From ZC4RG42 sp036676355 (GTDB taxonomy: Bacteria; Pseudomonadota; Gammaproteobacteria; Burkholderiales; SG8-39), in contig JAKFDA010000017.1 in assembly GCA_036676355.1 (NCBI GenBank), positions 1-64,000 of the forward strand: 64,000 nucleotides of DNA, in the 5' to 3' direction. This document shows, one piece after another, positions 45,942-55,002 of the stretch. Position numbers and translations under genes: made by a program. The number at the start of each line of letters is the position of its first letter. Within the stretch, counting starts at the first letter, position 1. The notes beneath the pieces were generated by a model. The model ran no database searches. It saw only the letters and a list, made by a program, of their open reading frames with translations, and was not told the DNA's origin.

Positions 45942-46499
45942 ATGTTGTCGGCAGAACAGGCGTGGAAAATCTTGGACGAGGCGGACGTCGTTTGTACGGC
46001 GGAAGAAGTGGAGCGGGCGATCGGCCGCCTGGGGGACGAAATCACCGCACGCCTGCGCAATCGTTTTCCGCTGGTGTTGTGCGTCATGAACGGTGCGCTG
46101 TTTTTTTGCGGCAAACTGCTGCCGCTGCTGCGTTTTCCGCTGACTCTGGATTACGTGCACTGCTCGCGTTACGGCGACGGCATCGACGGGCGGGAAATTC
46201 ACTGGAAGGTCGAACCGCCGCCGCACGTCAGGGGGCGCGCGGTGCTGGTGCTGGACGACATTCTCGATGAAGGGCCGACTCTAGCCGCGATCAAGCAACG
46301 CGTGCTGGCGCTGGGAGCCACATCGTGCGATATCGCGGTGCTGACCGACAAGCTCTTAGACCATCCCAAGCCCGTGACGCCGGATTTCGTCGGGTTGCGG
46401 GTCCCCGATCGCTTCATTTTCGGCTGCGGCCTGGACGCGTGGGGACTGTGGCGCAACCTGCCGGCCCTGTACGCGCTGAAGGACGACTTCAAGCGCTGA
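45942..46499 (+). CDS. Hypoxanthine-guanine phosphoribosyltransferase
   Basis: A 185-residue type I phosphoribosyltransferase for purine salvage. The PRPP-binding motif is VLVLDDILDEGPTLAAI near residue 100, with LVLCVMNGALFFCGKL earlier and VGLRVPDRFIFGCGLD near the C-terminus that suits a 6-oxopurine enzyme. A TATACT -10 lies at 45903-45908. The next gene encodes a methylthioinosine phosphorylase, whose hypoxanthine product is the substrate of this enzyme, so the pair forms a salvage module. Confidence 0.88.
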   Translation: MLSAEQAWKILDEADVVCTAEEVERAIGRLGDEITARLRNRFPLVLCVMNGALFFCGKLLPLLRFPLTLDYVHCSRYGDGIDGREIHWKVEPPPHVRGRAVLVLDDILDEGPTLAAIKQRVLALGATSCDIAVLTDKLLDHPKPVTPDFVGLRVPDRFIFGCGLDAWGLWRNLPALYALKDDFKR

Positions 46500-46549
46500 T
46501 GCCCGCACGCATTCTTTCAAATACAAGTAAAGCTTCTAGACATTCAATC

Positions 46550-47290
46550 ATGTTGGCAATCATCGGCGGCAGCGGCCTCACCAAGCTGAGCAATCTCGAC
46601 ATCACCCATCGCAAGGCGGCACGCACGCCTTATGGCGAGCCATCGGGCGCGCTGACCTTCGGCAAAATTCGCGGCCGCGAAGTCGTCTTTCTCGCACGTC
46701 ACGGCTATGGCCACACCATTCCCCCGCACGAGGTGAATTACCGCGCCAACCTCTGGGCGCTGCAGCAGGAAGGCGTCAAGCAGGTGGTCTCGGTGGCGTC
46801 GGTCGGCGGCATCCGCGCCGATCTGGGTCCCGGCACGCTGGCCGTGCCGGACCAGATCATCGATTACACCTGGGGCCGTTGTTCGACTTATTTCGAAGGC
46901 GGCGACGCGCCGGTCAGGCACGTCGATTTCACCATGCCTTATACCGACTCGCTGCGCCAATGCATTCTGCGCGCGGCGCGTGCTTGCAAGGAGCCGATCG
47001 TCGACGGCGGCGTTTATGCCGCAACGCCGGGGCCGCGTCTGGAGACCGCCGCGGAAATCAGACGTTACGAGCAGGACGGCGCGGACGTCGTCGGCATGAC
47101 CGGTATGCCCGAAGCCGTACTGGCGCGCGAACTGGAGCTTGAATACGCGACGATCGCAGTTGTGGTGAACCATGCGGCGGGCAAGGGCGACAGCGCACGG
47201 GCTATCCATTTCGCGGATATCGAAAAGACGCTGCAGCAGACCATCGCACGCGCGCGTCGCGTGCTCGAGGAAGTGGTGCTCGGCTTATAA
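46550..47290 (+). CDS. S-methyl-5'-thioinosine phosphorylase
   Basis: A 246-residue MTAP/PNP-fold phosphorylase. The start MLAIIGGSGLTKL has the phosphate loop, followed by FLARHGYGHTIPPHEVNYRANLWAL and the active-site segment AATPGPRLETAAEIRRYEQDGADVVGMTGMPEA (residues about 160-190). These fit the methylthioinosine-specific branch seen in pseudomonads more than methylthioadenosine phosphorylase. It would release hypoxanthine and methylthioribose-1-phosphate from polyamine/quorum-sensing by-products. The ATG at 46550 was chosen at the conserved phosphate-loop start. Confidence 0.87.
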   Translation: MLAIIGGSGLTKLSNLDITHRKAARTPYGEPSGALTFGKIRGREVVFLARHGYGHTIPPHEVNYRANLWALQQEGVKQVVSVASVGGIRADLGPGTLAVPDQIIDYTWGRCSTYFEGGDAPVRHVDFTMPYTDSLRQCILRAARACKEPIVDGGVYAATPGPRLETAAEIRRYEQDGADVVGMTGMPEAVLARELELEYATIAVVVNHAAGKGDSARAIHFADIEKTLQQTIARARRVLEEVVLGL

Positions 47291-47304
47291 GCATTGGAGT
47301 CGAC

Positions 47305-47835
47305 ATGATCCGCGAAGTCCTGAAAATGGGTGACCCCCGGCTGTTGCAGAAAGCGCAGCCGGTCGAACGCTTCGATACGCCGGAGTTGCATGCGTTGCTG
47401 CAGGACATGCGCGACACCATGGCGCATCTGGACGGCGCGGGGCTGGCCGCGCCACAGATCGGTGTGGGATTGCAGGTGGCGATCTTCGGCGTGACGCCCG
47501 GCGATCGCCGCCCCGATATCGAAGCGGTGCCGGAAACCGTGTTGATCAATCCCACCCTGACCGCCGTGAACGACGAGATGGTCGAAGCGTGGGAAGGCTG
47601 TCTTTCCGTGCCGGGTATGCGCGGGCTGGTGCCGCGCTTTCGCCATTTACGTTACGAAGGCTACGACGAGAAGGGCAACAGGATCGATCGTACCGTAAGA
47701 GGGTTTCATGCCATCGTGGTACAGCATGAAGTCGACCATCTGCACGGAATTCTCTATCCCATGCGCATTCAAGATCTGGCGAATTTCGGCTTTGCCGACG
47801 TGCTGTTTCCCGGCGAGGAATTGCAGGACGATTGA
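47305..47835 (+). CDS. def: Peptide deformylase
   Basis: A 176-residue metallohydrolase removing the formyl group from nascent peptides. The three motifs are GAGLAAPQIGVGLQV, EGCLSVPGMRG (Cys metal ligand near residue 98) and QHEVDHLHGILY (two His ligands near 141-145). The start is the ATG at 47305. Usual def partners such as fmt are not adjacent; it ends before a hexanucleotide repeat tract and converges on glnD. Confidence 0.95.
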   Translation: MIREVLKMGDPRLLQKAQPVERFDTPELHALLQDMRDTMAHLDGAGLAAPQIGVGLQVAIFGVTPGDRRPDIEAVPETVLINPTLTAVNDEMVEAWEGCLSVPGMRGLVPRFRHLRYEGYDEKGNRIDRTVRGFHAIVVQHEVDHLHGILYPMRIQDLANFGFADVLFPGEELQDD

Positions 47836-47851
47836 TTACTGTAGCGGAGAG

Positions 47852-47898
47852 CAAAACCAAAACCAAAACCAAAACCAAAACCAAAACCAAAACCAAAA
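47852..47898. repeat. CAAAAC hexanucleotide tandem repeat
   Basis: Seven exact copies of CAAAAC (47852-47893) and a partial eighth lie between the converging def and glnD genes. Low GC makes it stand out from the surrounding GC-rich DNA, and the length could vary by slippage. Confidence 0.9.
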
Positions 47899-47934
47899 TC
47901 TCCTGGATTCCCAGGCTCTCGGCTCTCCGCTGTC

Positions 47935-50508
47935 TTACTGCAACGCCTGCACCAGTTCCTGTTCAAGTTGTCGCGTTTTGTTTTCGTCGTCGAGCGCCTC
48001 GCCGCTGACCACGAAGATGTCTTCCGCACGTTCGCCAAGCGTGATGATCTTTGCCGTATGCAGCGTGATTTCATGGTCGCTCAACACACGCGCAATCTGA
48101 TACAGCAGCCCGGGCCGGTCGCCCGCTGTGACGGAGAGCAGGTGGCGGCCCTGTTTATCGTCCGGTTCGATGCGGGCTTCCGGGGTGATGGGGAAGTGTT
48201 TCGACTGACGCGAAACACGGCCGCGGGCGGGCGGGCCGAGGGGCTGCCGGCGCTCGAGGCGATCACTCAGTTCGTATTCGATCAGATTGATCATGTCGCG
48301 GTAATGATGCGACGCGTTGGTTCCCAGCACGACGAAATTGTCGAGCGCATAGCCGTGGCGGGTGGTGTGGATGCGCGCATCGGCAATGTTGAAGTTGATG
48401 GATTCGAAATAGCCGCAGATGCGCGCGAAAAGCTCACGCTGGGCGGGGCTGTAAACGAACACCTGCAGACCCTCCCCGAAGGGCGACAGGCGCGCCTTCA
48501 CCACCGGTCGTTCGGTGTTGACGCGATAGTGAAGATTGCGCGTCTGCCAGGCGATGTCCTGCGGGTCGCTGCGCAGAAAATACGAGACGTCCATGAGCTG
48601 CCATAAACGTTCGCTGTATTCATCGGGCAGGGCGTACAAACGCAGCAAGCGCAGCGCTTCGTTCTGGCGGGCCTGCACGTCCTGATCGAACGGTTCGCTC
48701 TGGCCCGTCAGCAGACGGCGTGTAGCATGAAACAGATCGCTCAGCAGCTTGCCTTTCCAGGCGTTCCAGACTTTCGGACTGGTGCCGCGGATGTCGGCAA
48801 CGGTCAGCAGGTAGAGCGCGATGAGACGCCGTTCAGTCTGCGCGATCGTGGCGAATTCGCAAATCACGTCCGGATCGGATAGGTCGCGCTTCTGCGCCAC
48901 ATTCGACATGGTGAGGTGGTGCTCGACCAGGAACACCACCAGATCGCTGTCTTCGGCGCCAAGACCGTGGGTGCGGCAGAAACGCATGGCGTCCTCTTTG
49001 CCGAGGCGCGAGTGATCGCCGCCGCGACCCTTGGCGATATCGTGAAACAGCGCCGCGACATAGAGCAGCCAGTAGCGTTCGAACTCGGTCATGAGCTGGC
49101 TGCAGAGCGGATACTCGTGTGCGTAATCCGTGAGGGTGAAGCGGCGCAGATTGCGCACCACCATGAGGATGTGCTGATCGACCGTATAAACGTGAAACAG
49201 ATCATGCTGCATCTGGCCGATGATCTTGGCGAAGGCGGGGAGATAACGGCCGAGGATGCCGTACTGGTTCATGCGTCGCAGTTCGTGCACGATGCCGCGC
49301 GGCTGTTGCAGGATGGCGAGAAACTGCGCCCGGTGCACCGAATTGCGCCTGAACTTCGCGTCGATCCTGAAGCGTGCACGCCATAGCGCGCGCAACGTCG
49401 GCGCGGTCATGCCCTTCAGTTCCGGTTCGCGCTGCAGCAGCAGGAAACTTTCGAGAATGGCGTCCGGTTCGCGCTCGAACAAATCCGTGTCGCGCGCGTC
49501 GAGCAGATCGTTTCGGCGCTGAAAACGTTCGTTGATCGATTGCGGCGCGCTCGCCCGATCGGCAAACAGCGCCGCTTCCAGATTCTGGATCAGGATAGTG
49601 TTGAGTTGCGTAATCGCCTTGGCCGTGCGGTAGTAATGCTGCATGAACGCTTCGCTGGCGCGCTTGCCGCTGCGATCGGTATAGCCGTACTGCCGCGCCA
49701 GTGTGTCCTGATGGTCGAACAGCACGCGCTCTTCGCGTCGACCCGCGAGCAGGTGGAGGCGGATGCGTAGCGCCTTGAGCATCGTCTCGTGTTTCTTCAG
49801 CCACCGCGCTTCACTACGTGTGATCAGGTCGCGCGCGGCGAGATCGTTCCAGTCGTTGCCCAGACCGGCTGCACGGGTGATCCAGCGGATCGATTGCAGA
49901 TCGCGCAGGCCCCCGGGCGCTTCCTTGAGATTCGGCTCCAGGCTATATGGACTGTCGTGAAACTTGGCGTGGCGCTGCTGCTGCTCGAACAGCTTGGCCT
50001 TGAAGAATGCCTGCATATCCATGCGCCGCTGAAACGTATCCTGCAGCGTGCGATAGAGCACGCGGCTGCCGCAGACCAGGCGCGCCTCCAGCATCGCGGT
50101 CTGCACGGTGACATCCTTGGCCGCTTCTTCGCTGCACTGCTCCACGGTGCGGACGCTGTGGCCGATTTCCAGCCCTAGATCCCACAATCGTCCGACGAAG
50201 CGTTCCAGGCTTTGTGCCACGGTCGCGTTCGGCGCGGCAGGCAGCAGGATGAGCAGATCGACGTCGGAGTGCGGGTATTGGTCGCCCCGCCCGTAGCCGC
50301 CCACGGCGACCAGCGAAAGACTGCGCGGCAGGCGGGCCGCCCGCCACATTTCGCGCAACACCGCATCGATCAGCCGGCGATGCCCGCGCAGATAGCGGCC
50401 GACATCGTTTTCGGCCTGGAAGGCTGTCGCCAGGGCGGTGCGTCCGTCGCCGAGTTGCCGTCGTAATTCGTTTGCCTGGGCAGGCAAGGGGACGGCGACG
50501 GAAGCCAT
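47935..50508 (-). CDS. glnD: [Protein-PII] uridylyltransferase/uridylyl-removing enzyme
   Basis: An 857-residue nitrogen sensor that uridylylates and deuridylylates PII in response to glutamine. The N-terminal nucleotidyltransferase domain has GGYGRGDQYPHSDVDLLILL-type metal aspartates near residues 69-88. A central HD domain carries YVAALFHDIAKGRGGDHS, and two ACT domains at the C-terminus (the last from LLSVTAGDRPGLLYQIA) bind glutamine. The length is typical. The gene starts at 50508, three bases after the map stop, so map and glnD are co-transcribed. Confidence 0.96.
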   Translation of the reverse strand: MASVAVPLPAQANELRRQLGDGRTALATAFQAENDVGRYLRGHRRLIDAVLREMWRAARLPRSLSLVAVGGYGRGDQYPHSDVDLLILLPAAPNATVAQSLERFVGRLWDLGLEIGHSVRTVEQCSEEAAKDVTVQTAMLEARLVCGSRVLYRTLQDTFQRRMDMQAFFKAKLFEQQQRHAKFHDSPYSLEPNLKEAPGGLRDLQSIRWITRAAGLGNDWNDLAARDLITRSEARWLKKHETMLKALRIRLHLLAGRREERVLFDHQDTLARQYGYTDRSGKRASEAFMQHYYRTAKAITQLNTILIQNLEAALFADRASAPQSINERFQRRNDLLDARDTDLFEREPDAILESFLLLQREPELKGMTAPTLRALWRARFRIDAKFRRNSVHRAQFLAILQQPRGIVHELRRMNQYGILGRYLPAFAKIIGQMQHDLFHVYTVDQHILMVVRNLRRFTLTDYAHEYPLCSQLMTEFERYWLLYVAALFHDIAKGRGGDHSRLGKEDAMRFCRTHGLGAEDSDLVVFLVEHHLTMSNVAQKRDLSDPDVICEFATIAQTERRLIALYLLTVADIRGTSPKVWNAWKGKLLSDLFHATRRLLTGQSEPFDQDVQARQNEALRLLRLYALPDEYSERLWQLMDVSYFLRSDPQDIAWQTRNLHYRVNTERPVVKARLSPFGEGLQVFVYSPAQRELFARICGYFESINFNIADARIHTTRHGYALDNFVVLGTNASHHYRDMINLIEYELSDRLERRQPLGPPARGRVSRQSKHFPITPEARIEPDDKQGRHLLSVTAGDRPGLLYQIARVLSDHEITLHTAKIITLGERAEDIFVVSGEALDDENKTRQLEQELVQALQ

Positions 50509-50511
50509 GCG

Positions 50512-51330
50512 TCAGGCGGCCTGAAGGCTCTGCGGCATGGGTGGGGCGCCGGCCGAGACAGTGAGAACTTCATAGCCGTCTTCGGTGACCAGCACGGTGT
50601 GCTCCCACTGCGCCGACAGGCTGCGATCCTGGGTGAGGATGGTCCAGCCGTCGGCGCGCTTGCCTTTCAACTCGCGGATCGCCGCCTTGCCGGCGTTGAT
50701 CATCGGCTCGATAGTAAAGATCATGCCGGCCTGCAGTTTGAGACCGGTACCCGCGCGGCCGTAATGCAGCACCTGCGGTTCCTCATGGAATTTGCGCCCA
50801 ATGCCGTGTCCGCAGAATTCGCGCACGACGCTGTAGCCGCGCCCTTCGGCATGGCGCTGGATGGCGGCGCCGACATCGCCCAGAAAAGCGCCCGGGCGAA
50901 CTTTCATGATGCCGATCCACATGCATTCGAACGTCACGTCGCACAGACGACGCGCCTGGATCGACGGCTCGCCGGCGAAGAACATGCGGCTGGTATCGCC
51001 GTGGAAACCGTCCTTGATGACGGTGATGTCTAGATTGACGATATCGCCGTTCTTGAGCACCTGACCATTAGGGACGCCGTGGCACACGACATCGTTTACA
51101 GAGGTGCAGATCGCCTTCGGATAGGGTGGATAACCGGGTGGCGCATAGTTGAGCGGCGCCGGGATGGTGCCCTGCACGTCGCGCATGTACTCGTGGCAGA
51201 GGCGGTCGAGTTCGCCGGTCGTCACGCCGGGCTTGACGTGGGGTGTGATGAAGTCGAGCACCTCGGCTCCCAAGCGCCCCGCGACCCGCATTCCTTCAAT
51301 TTCTTCCGCGCTTTTGAGTGCTACCGCCAT
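50512..51330 (-). CDS. map: Methionine aminopeptidase type I
   Basis: A 272-residue metalloprotease that removes N-terminal methionine after deformylation. The metal ligands and catalytic residues are in VNLDITVIKDGFHGDTSR, FCGHGIGRKFHEEPQV and FTIEPMINAG, with a final QWEHTVLVTEDGYEV. The start was set at the ATG of MAVALKSAEEIEGMRVAG (51330), as in the family; the frame is open to 51432. It is divergent from rpsB, the classic map/rpsB arrangement, and is followed by glnD. Confidence 0.96.
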   Translation of the reverse strand: MAVALKSAEEIEGMRVAGRLGAEVLDFITPHVKPGVTTGELDRLCHEYMRDVQGTIPAPLNYAPPGYPPYPKAICTSVNDVVCHGVPNGQVLKNGDIVNLDITVIKDGFHGDTSRMFFAGEPSIQARRLCDVTFECMWIGIMKVRPGAFLGDVGAAIQRHAEGRGYSVVREFCGHGIGRKFHEEPQVLHYGRAGTGLKLQAGMIFTIEPMINAGKAAIRELKGKRADGWTILTQDRSLSAQWEHTVLVTEDGYEVLTVSAGAPPMPQSLQAA

Positions 51331-51441
51331 GGTGTTTCGACCTTCCGCAAAACATAGAAGAATAAGTGATGAGCGCGGGCGAGGCAATTCTGCGTCCGGT
51401 TGAACGCCATCCGTTAATAGGCTGTTCGACAAGGCAATTGT

Positions 51442-51470
51442 TTGGGGCGTTCAGGGCTGCGTGATATACT
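51442..51470 (+). promoter_or_regulatory. Promoter of rpsB-tsf
   Basis: The -35 TTGGGG (51442-51447) and -10 TATACT (51465-51470) are separated by 17 bases. The resulting leader of about 110 bases before rpsB includes the inverted CGCC...GGCG near 51514-51542 and could host S2 autoregulation, as in other proteobacteria. Confidence 0.6.
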
Positions 51471-51588
51471 CGGCGGCCACTTGAGCGCTCCTGCGTTCGA
51501 GTGAATTTCGCGTCCGCCCTTTAGGGTGCTCCGCATGGCGGGGTTCGGTTGGGCAGGACGTTTGTGATAACCCTAAACGGAGTACTTC

Positions 51589-52335
51589 ATGTCTACGACC
51601 ATGCGTCAAATGCTGGAAGCGGGCGTCCATTTCGGACACCAGACCCGCTACTGGAACCCGAAGATGGCCCCCTACATTTTCGGTCACCGCAACAAGATTC
51701 ACATCATCAACCTGGAAACGACGTTGGTGATGTACAACGACGCGATGAAGTATGTGCGTCAACTTGCGGCTAACAAGGGCACCATTCTGTTCGTCGGCAC
51801 CAAGCGCTCGGCCCGTGAGATCGTCAACGAGGAAGCGACGCGCTGCAGCATGCCGTTCGTCGACCATCGCTGGCTCGGCGGCATGCTCACCAACTTCAAG
51901 ACGGTGAAGCAGTCAATCAAGCGTCTGAAAGAGATGGAACAGGCGATTGCCGACGGCAGCGCCGAGCGCATGTCGAAGAAAGAAGCGCTGACCTTCTCGC
52001 GCGAACTGGAAAAACTCCAGCGCAGTATCGGCGGCATCAAGACGCTCGACGCGCTGCCCGATGCATTGTTCATCATCGACGTCGGCTATCAGAAGGGCGC
52101 AGTGGAAGAAGCGCGCAAACTCGGTATCCCGGTTGTTGCAGTTGTTGACAGCAACCACTCGCCGGAAGGCATCGCCCACGTCATCCCGGGCAACGACGAT
52201 TCCAGTCGCGCCATCCGCCTGTATTGCCGCGGCGTGGCCGATGCGGTCCTGGAAGGCCGCTCGCAGACGATTCAGGAAATCGTCGAAGCCGGCAGCGATG
52301 ATTTCGTCGAGGTCGAAGAAGGCGCGGAAGAGTAA
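51589..52335 (+). CDS. rpsB: 30S ribosomal protein S2
   Basis: A 248-residue S2. Canonical segments are MRQMLEAGVHFGHQTRYWNPKM, IHIINLETTLVMYNDAM, FVGTKRSAREIV, DHRWLGGMLTNFKTV and the C-terminal IPVVAVVDSNHSPEGI with IRLYCRGVADAVLEGR. It is loaded late on the 30S subunit and contacts S1. The ATG at 51589 is preceded by a GGAG site. An intergenic terminator separates it from tsf. Confidence 0.97.
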   Translation: MSTTMRQMLEAGVHFGHQTRYWNPKMAPYIFGHRNKIHIINLETTLVMYNDAMKYVRQLAANKGTILFVGTKRSAREIVNEEATRCSMPFVDHRWLGGMLTNFKTVKQSIKRLKEMEQAIADGSAERMSKKEALTFSRELEKLQRSIGGIKTLDALPDALFIIDVGYQKGAVEEARKLGIPVVAVVDSNHSPEGIAHVIPGNDDSSRAIRLYCRGVADAVLEGRSQTIQEIVEAGSDDFVEVEEGAEE

Positions 52336-52446
52336 CAGCCGATCGGTTTGCCGGGGTTCGCGTGCCTGCTGGAATGCGGCACGCTTATCTCGCCGAGCCC
52401 GTCGGAGTCTTGGGCGGGCCGCGCATTTGCTTGCTGCGCAGGATCG

Positions 52447-52473
52447 AAAGGGGCGCTTATGCCCCTTTTTTTC
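52447..52473 (+). terminator. rpsB-tsf intergenic terminator
   Basis: AAGGGGC pairs with GCCCCTT around a GCTTAT-type loop and is followed by seven T. It probably reduces tsf mRNA relative to rpsB, as reported for the E. coli rpsB-tsf operon. Confidence 0.85.
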
Positions 52474-52527
52474 AAAATTTTCGGCGCGCCGCGCGTAGCG
52501 ACGCGTTGCTGGACGAATAAAGACAAT

Positions 52528-52547
52528 GGCGCCCGCAAGCGGGCGCC
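52528..52547 (+). promoter_or_regulatory. Strong hairpin before tsf
   Basis: A 20-base perfect palindrome (arms GGCGCCCGC and its complement) forms an 8-bp stem closing a CAAG loop, 12 bases before the AAGGAG ribosome binding site of tsf. It could protect the processed tsf mRNA 5' end or modulate initiation. Confidence 0.6.
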
Positions 52548-52572
52548 GTGAACACGAAACAAGGAGTACGGA

Positions 52573-53448
52573 ATGGCTGAAGTTACCGCAGCGATGGTGA
52601 AGGAGCTGCGTGAGATCACCGGGCTGGGCATGATGGAGTGCAAGAAAGCATTGTCCGAATCCGATGGCGATATCCAGAAAGCGGAAGATCTGCTGCGCAT
52701 CAAGAGCGGTGCCAAGGCCAACAAGGCTGCCGGCCGCGTGGCGGCCGAAGGGGTGATCGGCGCGTTCATCTCGCCCGATGCCAGACTGGCGGCGTTGGTC
52801 GAAGTGAACTGCGAAACAGATTTCGTCGCCAAGAACGACGATTTTCTCGCTTTTGCGCGGGCGCTCGCCGAAGTGGTGGCGAAGGAGAACCCGGCCGACG
52901 TGGAAGCGCTTTCCAAGCTCAGCGTGGGCGGCGAAAACATCGAGGCGAAGCGTCAGGCGCTGGTGCAGAAGATCGGCGAGAACCTGAGCATTCGTCGTTT
53001 CGCGCGTATCCAGACCGACGCCAGGCTCGCACAGTATCTGCATGGCGTGAAAATCGGCGTGCTGGTCGAACTCGAGGGCGACGACGAACTGGGCAAGGAT
53101 CTGGCCATGCACATCGCTTTCGCCAAGCCGCAATTCATGTCGAAGGATCAGGTCGCGCCGGAAGTCATTCAACACGAACGCGAAGTGCTCGCCGCGCGCG
53201 CCGCGGAGTCGGGTAAGCCGGCCGAAATCGCCACCAAGATGGTCGAGGGCGGGATCAATAAATTCCTCGCCGAGATCACGCTGCTCGGCCAGCCGTTCGT
53301 GAAAGACGACAAACTCACCGTCGAGAAGTTGCTGGCCAGCCGCAAGGCGAAGCTGCGCAATTACAAGTTCTTCGTCGTCGGCGAAGGCATCGAGAAGAAA
53401 ACCACCGACTTCGCCGCCGAAGTGATGGCGCAGGTTGGGAAGGCATAA
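52573..53448 (+). CDS. tsf: Elongation factor Ts
   Basis: A 291-residue nucleotide exchange factor for EF-Tu. The N-terminal UBA-like domain has VKELREITGLGMMECKKAL; the core contains the dimerisation/exchange motif ALVEVNCETDFVAKNDDF. The C-terminus (FVVGEGIEKKTTDFAAEVMAQ) is complete. The ATG at 52573 follows AAGGAG. A copy of the dispersed 47-bp repeat begins six bases after its stop. Confidence 0.97.
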   Translation: MAEVTAAMVKELREITGLGMMECKKALSESDGDIQKAEDLLRIKSGAKANKAAGRVAAEGVIGAFISPDARLAALVEVNCETDFVAKNDDFLAFARALAEVVAKENPADVEALSKLSVGGENIEAKRQALVQKIGENLSIRRFARIQTDARLAQYLHGVKIGVLVELEGDDELGKDLAMHIAFAKPQFMSKDQVAPEVIQHEREVLAARAAESGKPAEIATKMVEGGINKFLAEITLLGQPFVKDDKLTVEKLLASRKAKLRNYKFFVVGEGIEKKTTDFAAEVMAQVGKA

Positions 53449-53454
53449 CCGGAT

Positions 53455-53502
53455 GCCGAGGATGATCGCGAGTGCGCGCAGTTGTACGAGCGAGGACGAA
53501 AG
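53455..53502. repeat. Dispersed 47-bp repeat, copy 2 (after tsf)
   Basis: This is the partner of 22418-22464, in the same orientation and again immediately downstream of a stop codon. The stem-forming core TCGCG-AGTG-CGCG is conserved. Confidence 0.75.
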
Positions 53503-53593
53503 AATCCACGCCGTGAGACGTGTGGGCCGGCAATGCGCCTCGCCGATAAGCGCAACCCGGAGCCGCACGGACTAACCACAACACGAGACTGCC

Positions 53594-54310
53594 ATGCCCC
53601 AACCGCGCCACAAGCGCATTCTGCTGAAGTTGAGCGGTGAAGCCCTGATGGGGGACGACCCTTTCGGGATCAACCGCAATATCGTCGAGAACATCGTGGC
53701 GGAAATCGCCGCGGTGCACGAACTGGGCGTCGAAATCGGCGCGGTGATCGGCGGCGGCAACATTTTCCGCGGCGTCGCGCTGGGCGCCGCTGGAATGGAT
53801 CGCGCCACAGCCGATTACATGGGCATGCTCGCCACCGTAATGAACGCGCTGGCGCTGGCCGATGTCATGCGGCAAAAAGGATTGAACGCAAGAGTCCAGT
53901 CGGCAATCAATATCGAACAGGTGGTAGAGCCGTACATTCGCCCGAAGGCGATCCGCTATCTGGAAGAAGGCAAGATCGTGATTTTCGCCGCCGGCACCGG
54001 CAATCCGTTTTTCACGACCGATACCGCGGCCGCGTTGCGCGGCAGCGAAATCGGCGCGGAAATGGTGCTGAAGGCGACCAAGGTCGACGGCGTCTATACC
54101 GCCGACCCGATGAAGGATCCGACCGCGCGCCGTTACGATAAAGTGAGCTTTGACGAGGCGATCGCGCGTGATCTGAAAATCATGGACGCGACCGCGTTGG
54201 CGCTCTGTCGCGATCAGAAACTGCCGATCACCGTATTCAGTCTTTACAAGCCCGGCGCGCTGAAACGCATCGTCATGGGCGAAAACGAAGGCACACTGGT
54301 GCACGTCTGA
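53594..54310 (+). CDS. pyrH: UMP kinase
   Basis: A 238-residue hexameric UMP kinase of the amino acid kinase fold. Motifs are ILLKLSGEALMGD, IGAVIGGGNIFRG, DYMGMLATVMNALAL and VIFAAGTGNPFFTTDTAAALR, and the C-terminal VFSLYKPGALKRIVMGENEGT. It makes UDP for nucleotide and cell-wall precursors. The conserved tsf-pyrH-frr order is kept. The ATG at 53594 is the only start compatible with the family N-terminus. Confidence 0.97.
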   Translation: MPQPRHKRILLKLSGEALMGDDPFGINRNIVENIVAEIAAVHELGVEIGAVIGGGNIFRGVALGAAGMDRATADYMGMLATVMNALALADVMRQKGLNARVQSAINIEQVVEPYIRPKAIRYLEEGKIVIFAAGTGNPFFTTDTAAALRGSEIGAEMVLKATKVDGVYTADPMKDPTARRYDKVSFDEAIARDLKIMDATALALCRDQKLPITVFSLYKPGALKRIVMGENEGTLVHV

Positions 54311-54373
54311 GGCCGGTGCGCTTCCTGGTTGGCCAAGCCCGGAAAAGGGGCTGAAGATTTCGAGGATAAGAGG

Positions 54374-54934
54374 ATGGATCCCGCTAGCATCAAGAAATCG
54401 ACCGAGCAGAAAATGCAGAGATCGATCGAGGCGCTCAAAGTCGACCTCGCCAAGATTCGTACCGGCCGCGCGAGCACCGGGTTGCTCGACCACATCAACG
54501 TCGACTACTACGGCAGCATGATGCCGATCAATCAAGTCGCCAACGTGACGCTGATCGATGCGCGCACCATTGCGGTTCAGCCGTGGGAAAAGAAAATGGT
54601 CGCAGTTGTGGAAAAAGCCATCCGCGAGTCGGATCTTGGGCTGAATCCGGCCACCCAGGGCGACGTCATTCGCGTGCCGATGCCCGCGCTCACCGAAGAG
54701 CGTCGACGCGATCTGATCAAGGTCGTCAAGCAGGAAGGCGAGAACGCCAAGGTGGCGGTTCGCAATCTGCGACGCGATGCCAATCAACAACTGAAGGATG
54801 AGTTGAAAGCGAAGACCATTTCCGAGGACGACGATCGTCGCGCGCAGGACGATGTTCAGAAACTGACCGATCGTCATATCGCCGAAATCGACAAGCTGCT
54901 GCAGCAAAAAGAGGCGGAGCTGTTGCAGGTCTGA
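54374..54934 (+). CDS. frr: Ribosome recycling factor
   Basis: A 186-residue RRF that splits post-termination ribosomes with EF-G. The start MDPASIKKSTEQKMQRSIEAL gives the usual length; motifs KIRTGRASTGLLDHI, NVTLIDARTIAVQPW and LTEERRRDLIKVVKQ are intact, followed by the long three-helix bundle. An in-frame upstream start (54329) would add 15 residues not seen in the family; the ATG at 54374 has GAGGA at a proper distance. Confidence 0.97.
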   Translation: MDPASIKKSTEQKMQRSIEALKVDLAKIRTGRASTGLLDHINVDYYGSMMPINQVANVTLIDARTIAVQPWEKKMVAVVEKAIRESDLGLNPATQGDVIRVPMPALTEERRRDLIKVVKQEGENAKVAVRNLRRDANQQLKDELKAKTISEDDDRRAQDDVQKLTDRHIAEIDKLLQQKEAELLQV

Positions 54935-55002
54935 AGCAGGCCGATCGCGCGCAGGCCTCGCGATCGCAATCTTCCCATGTCATTCCGCGCAATCGAGGAA
55001 TC

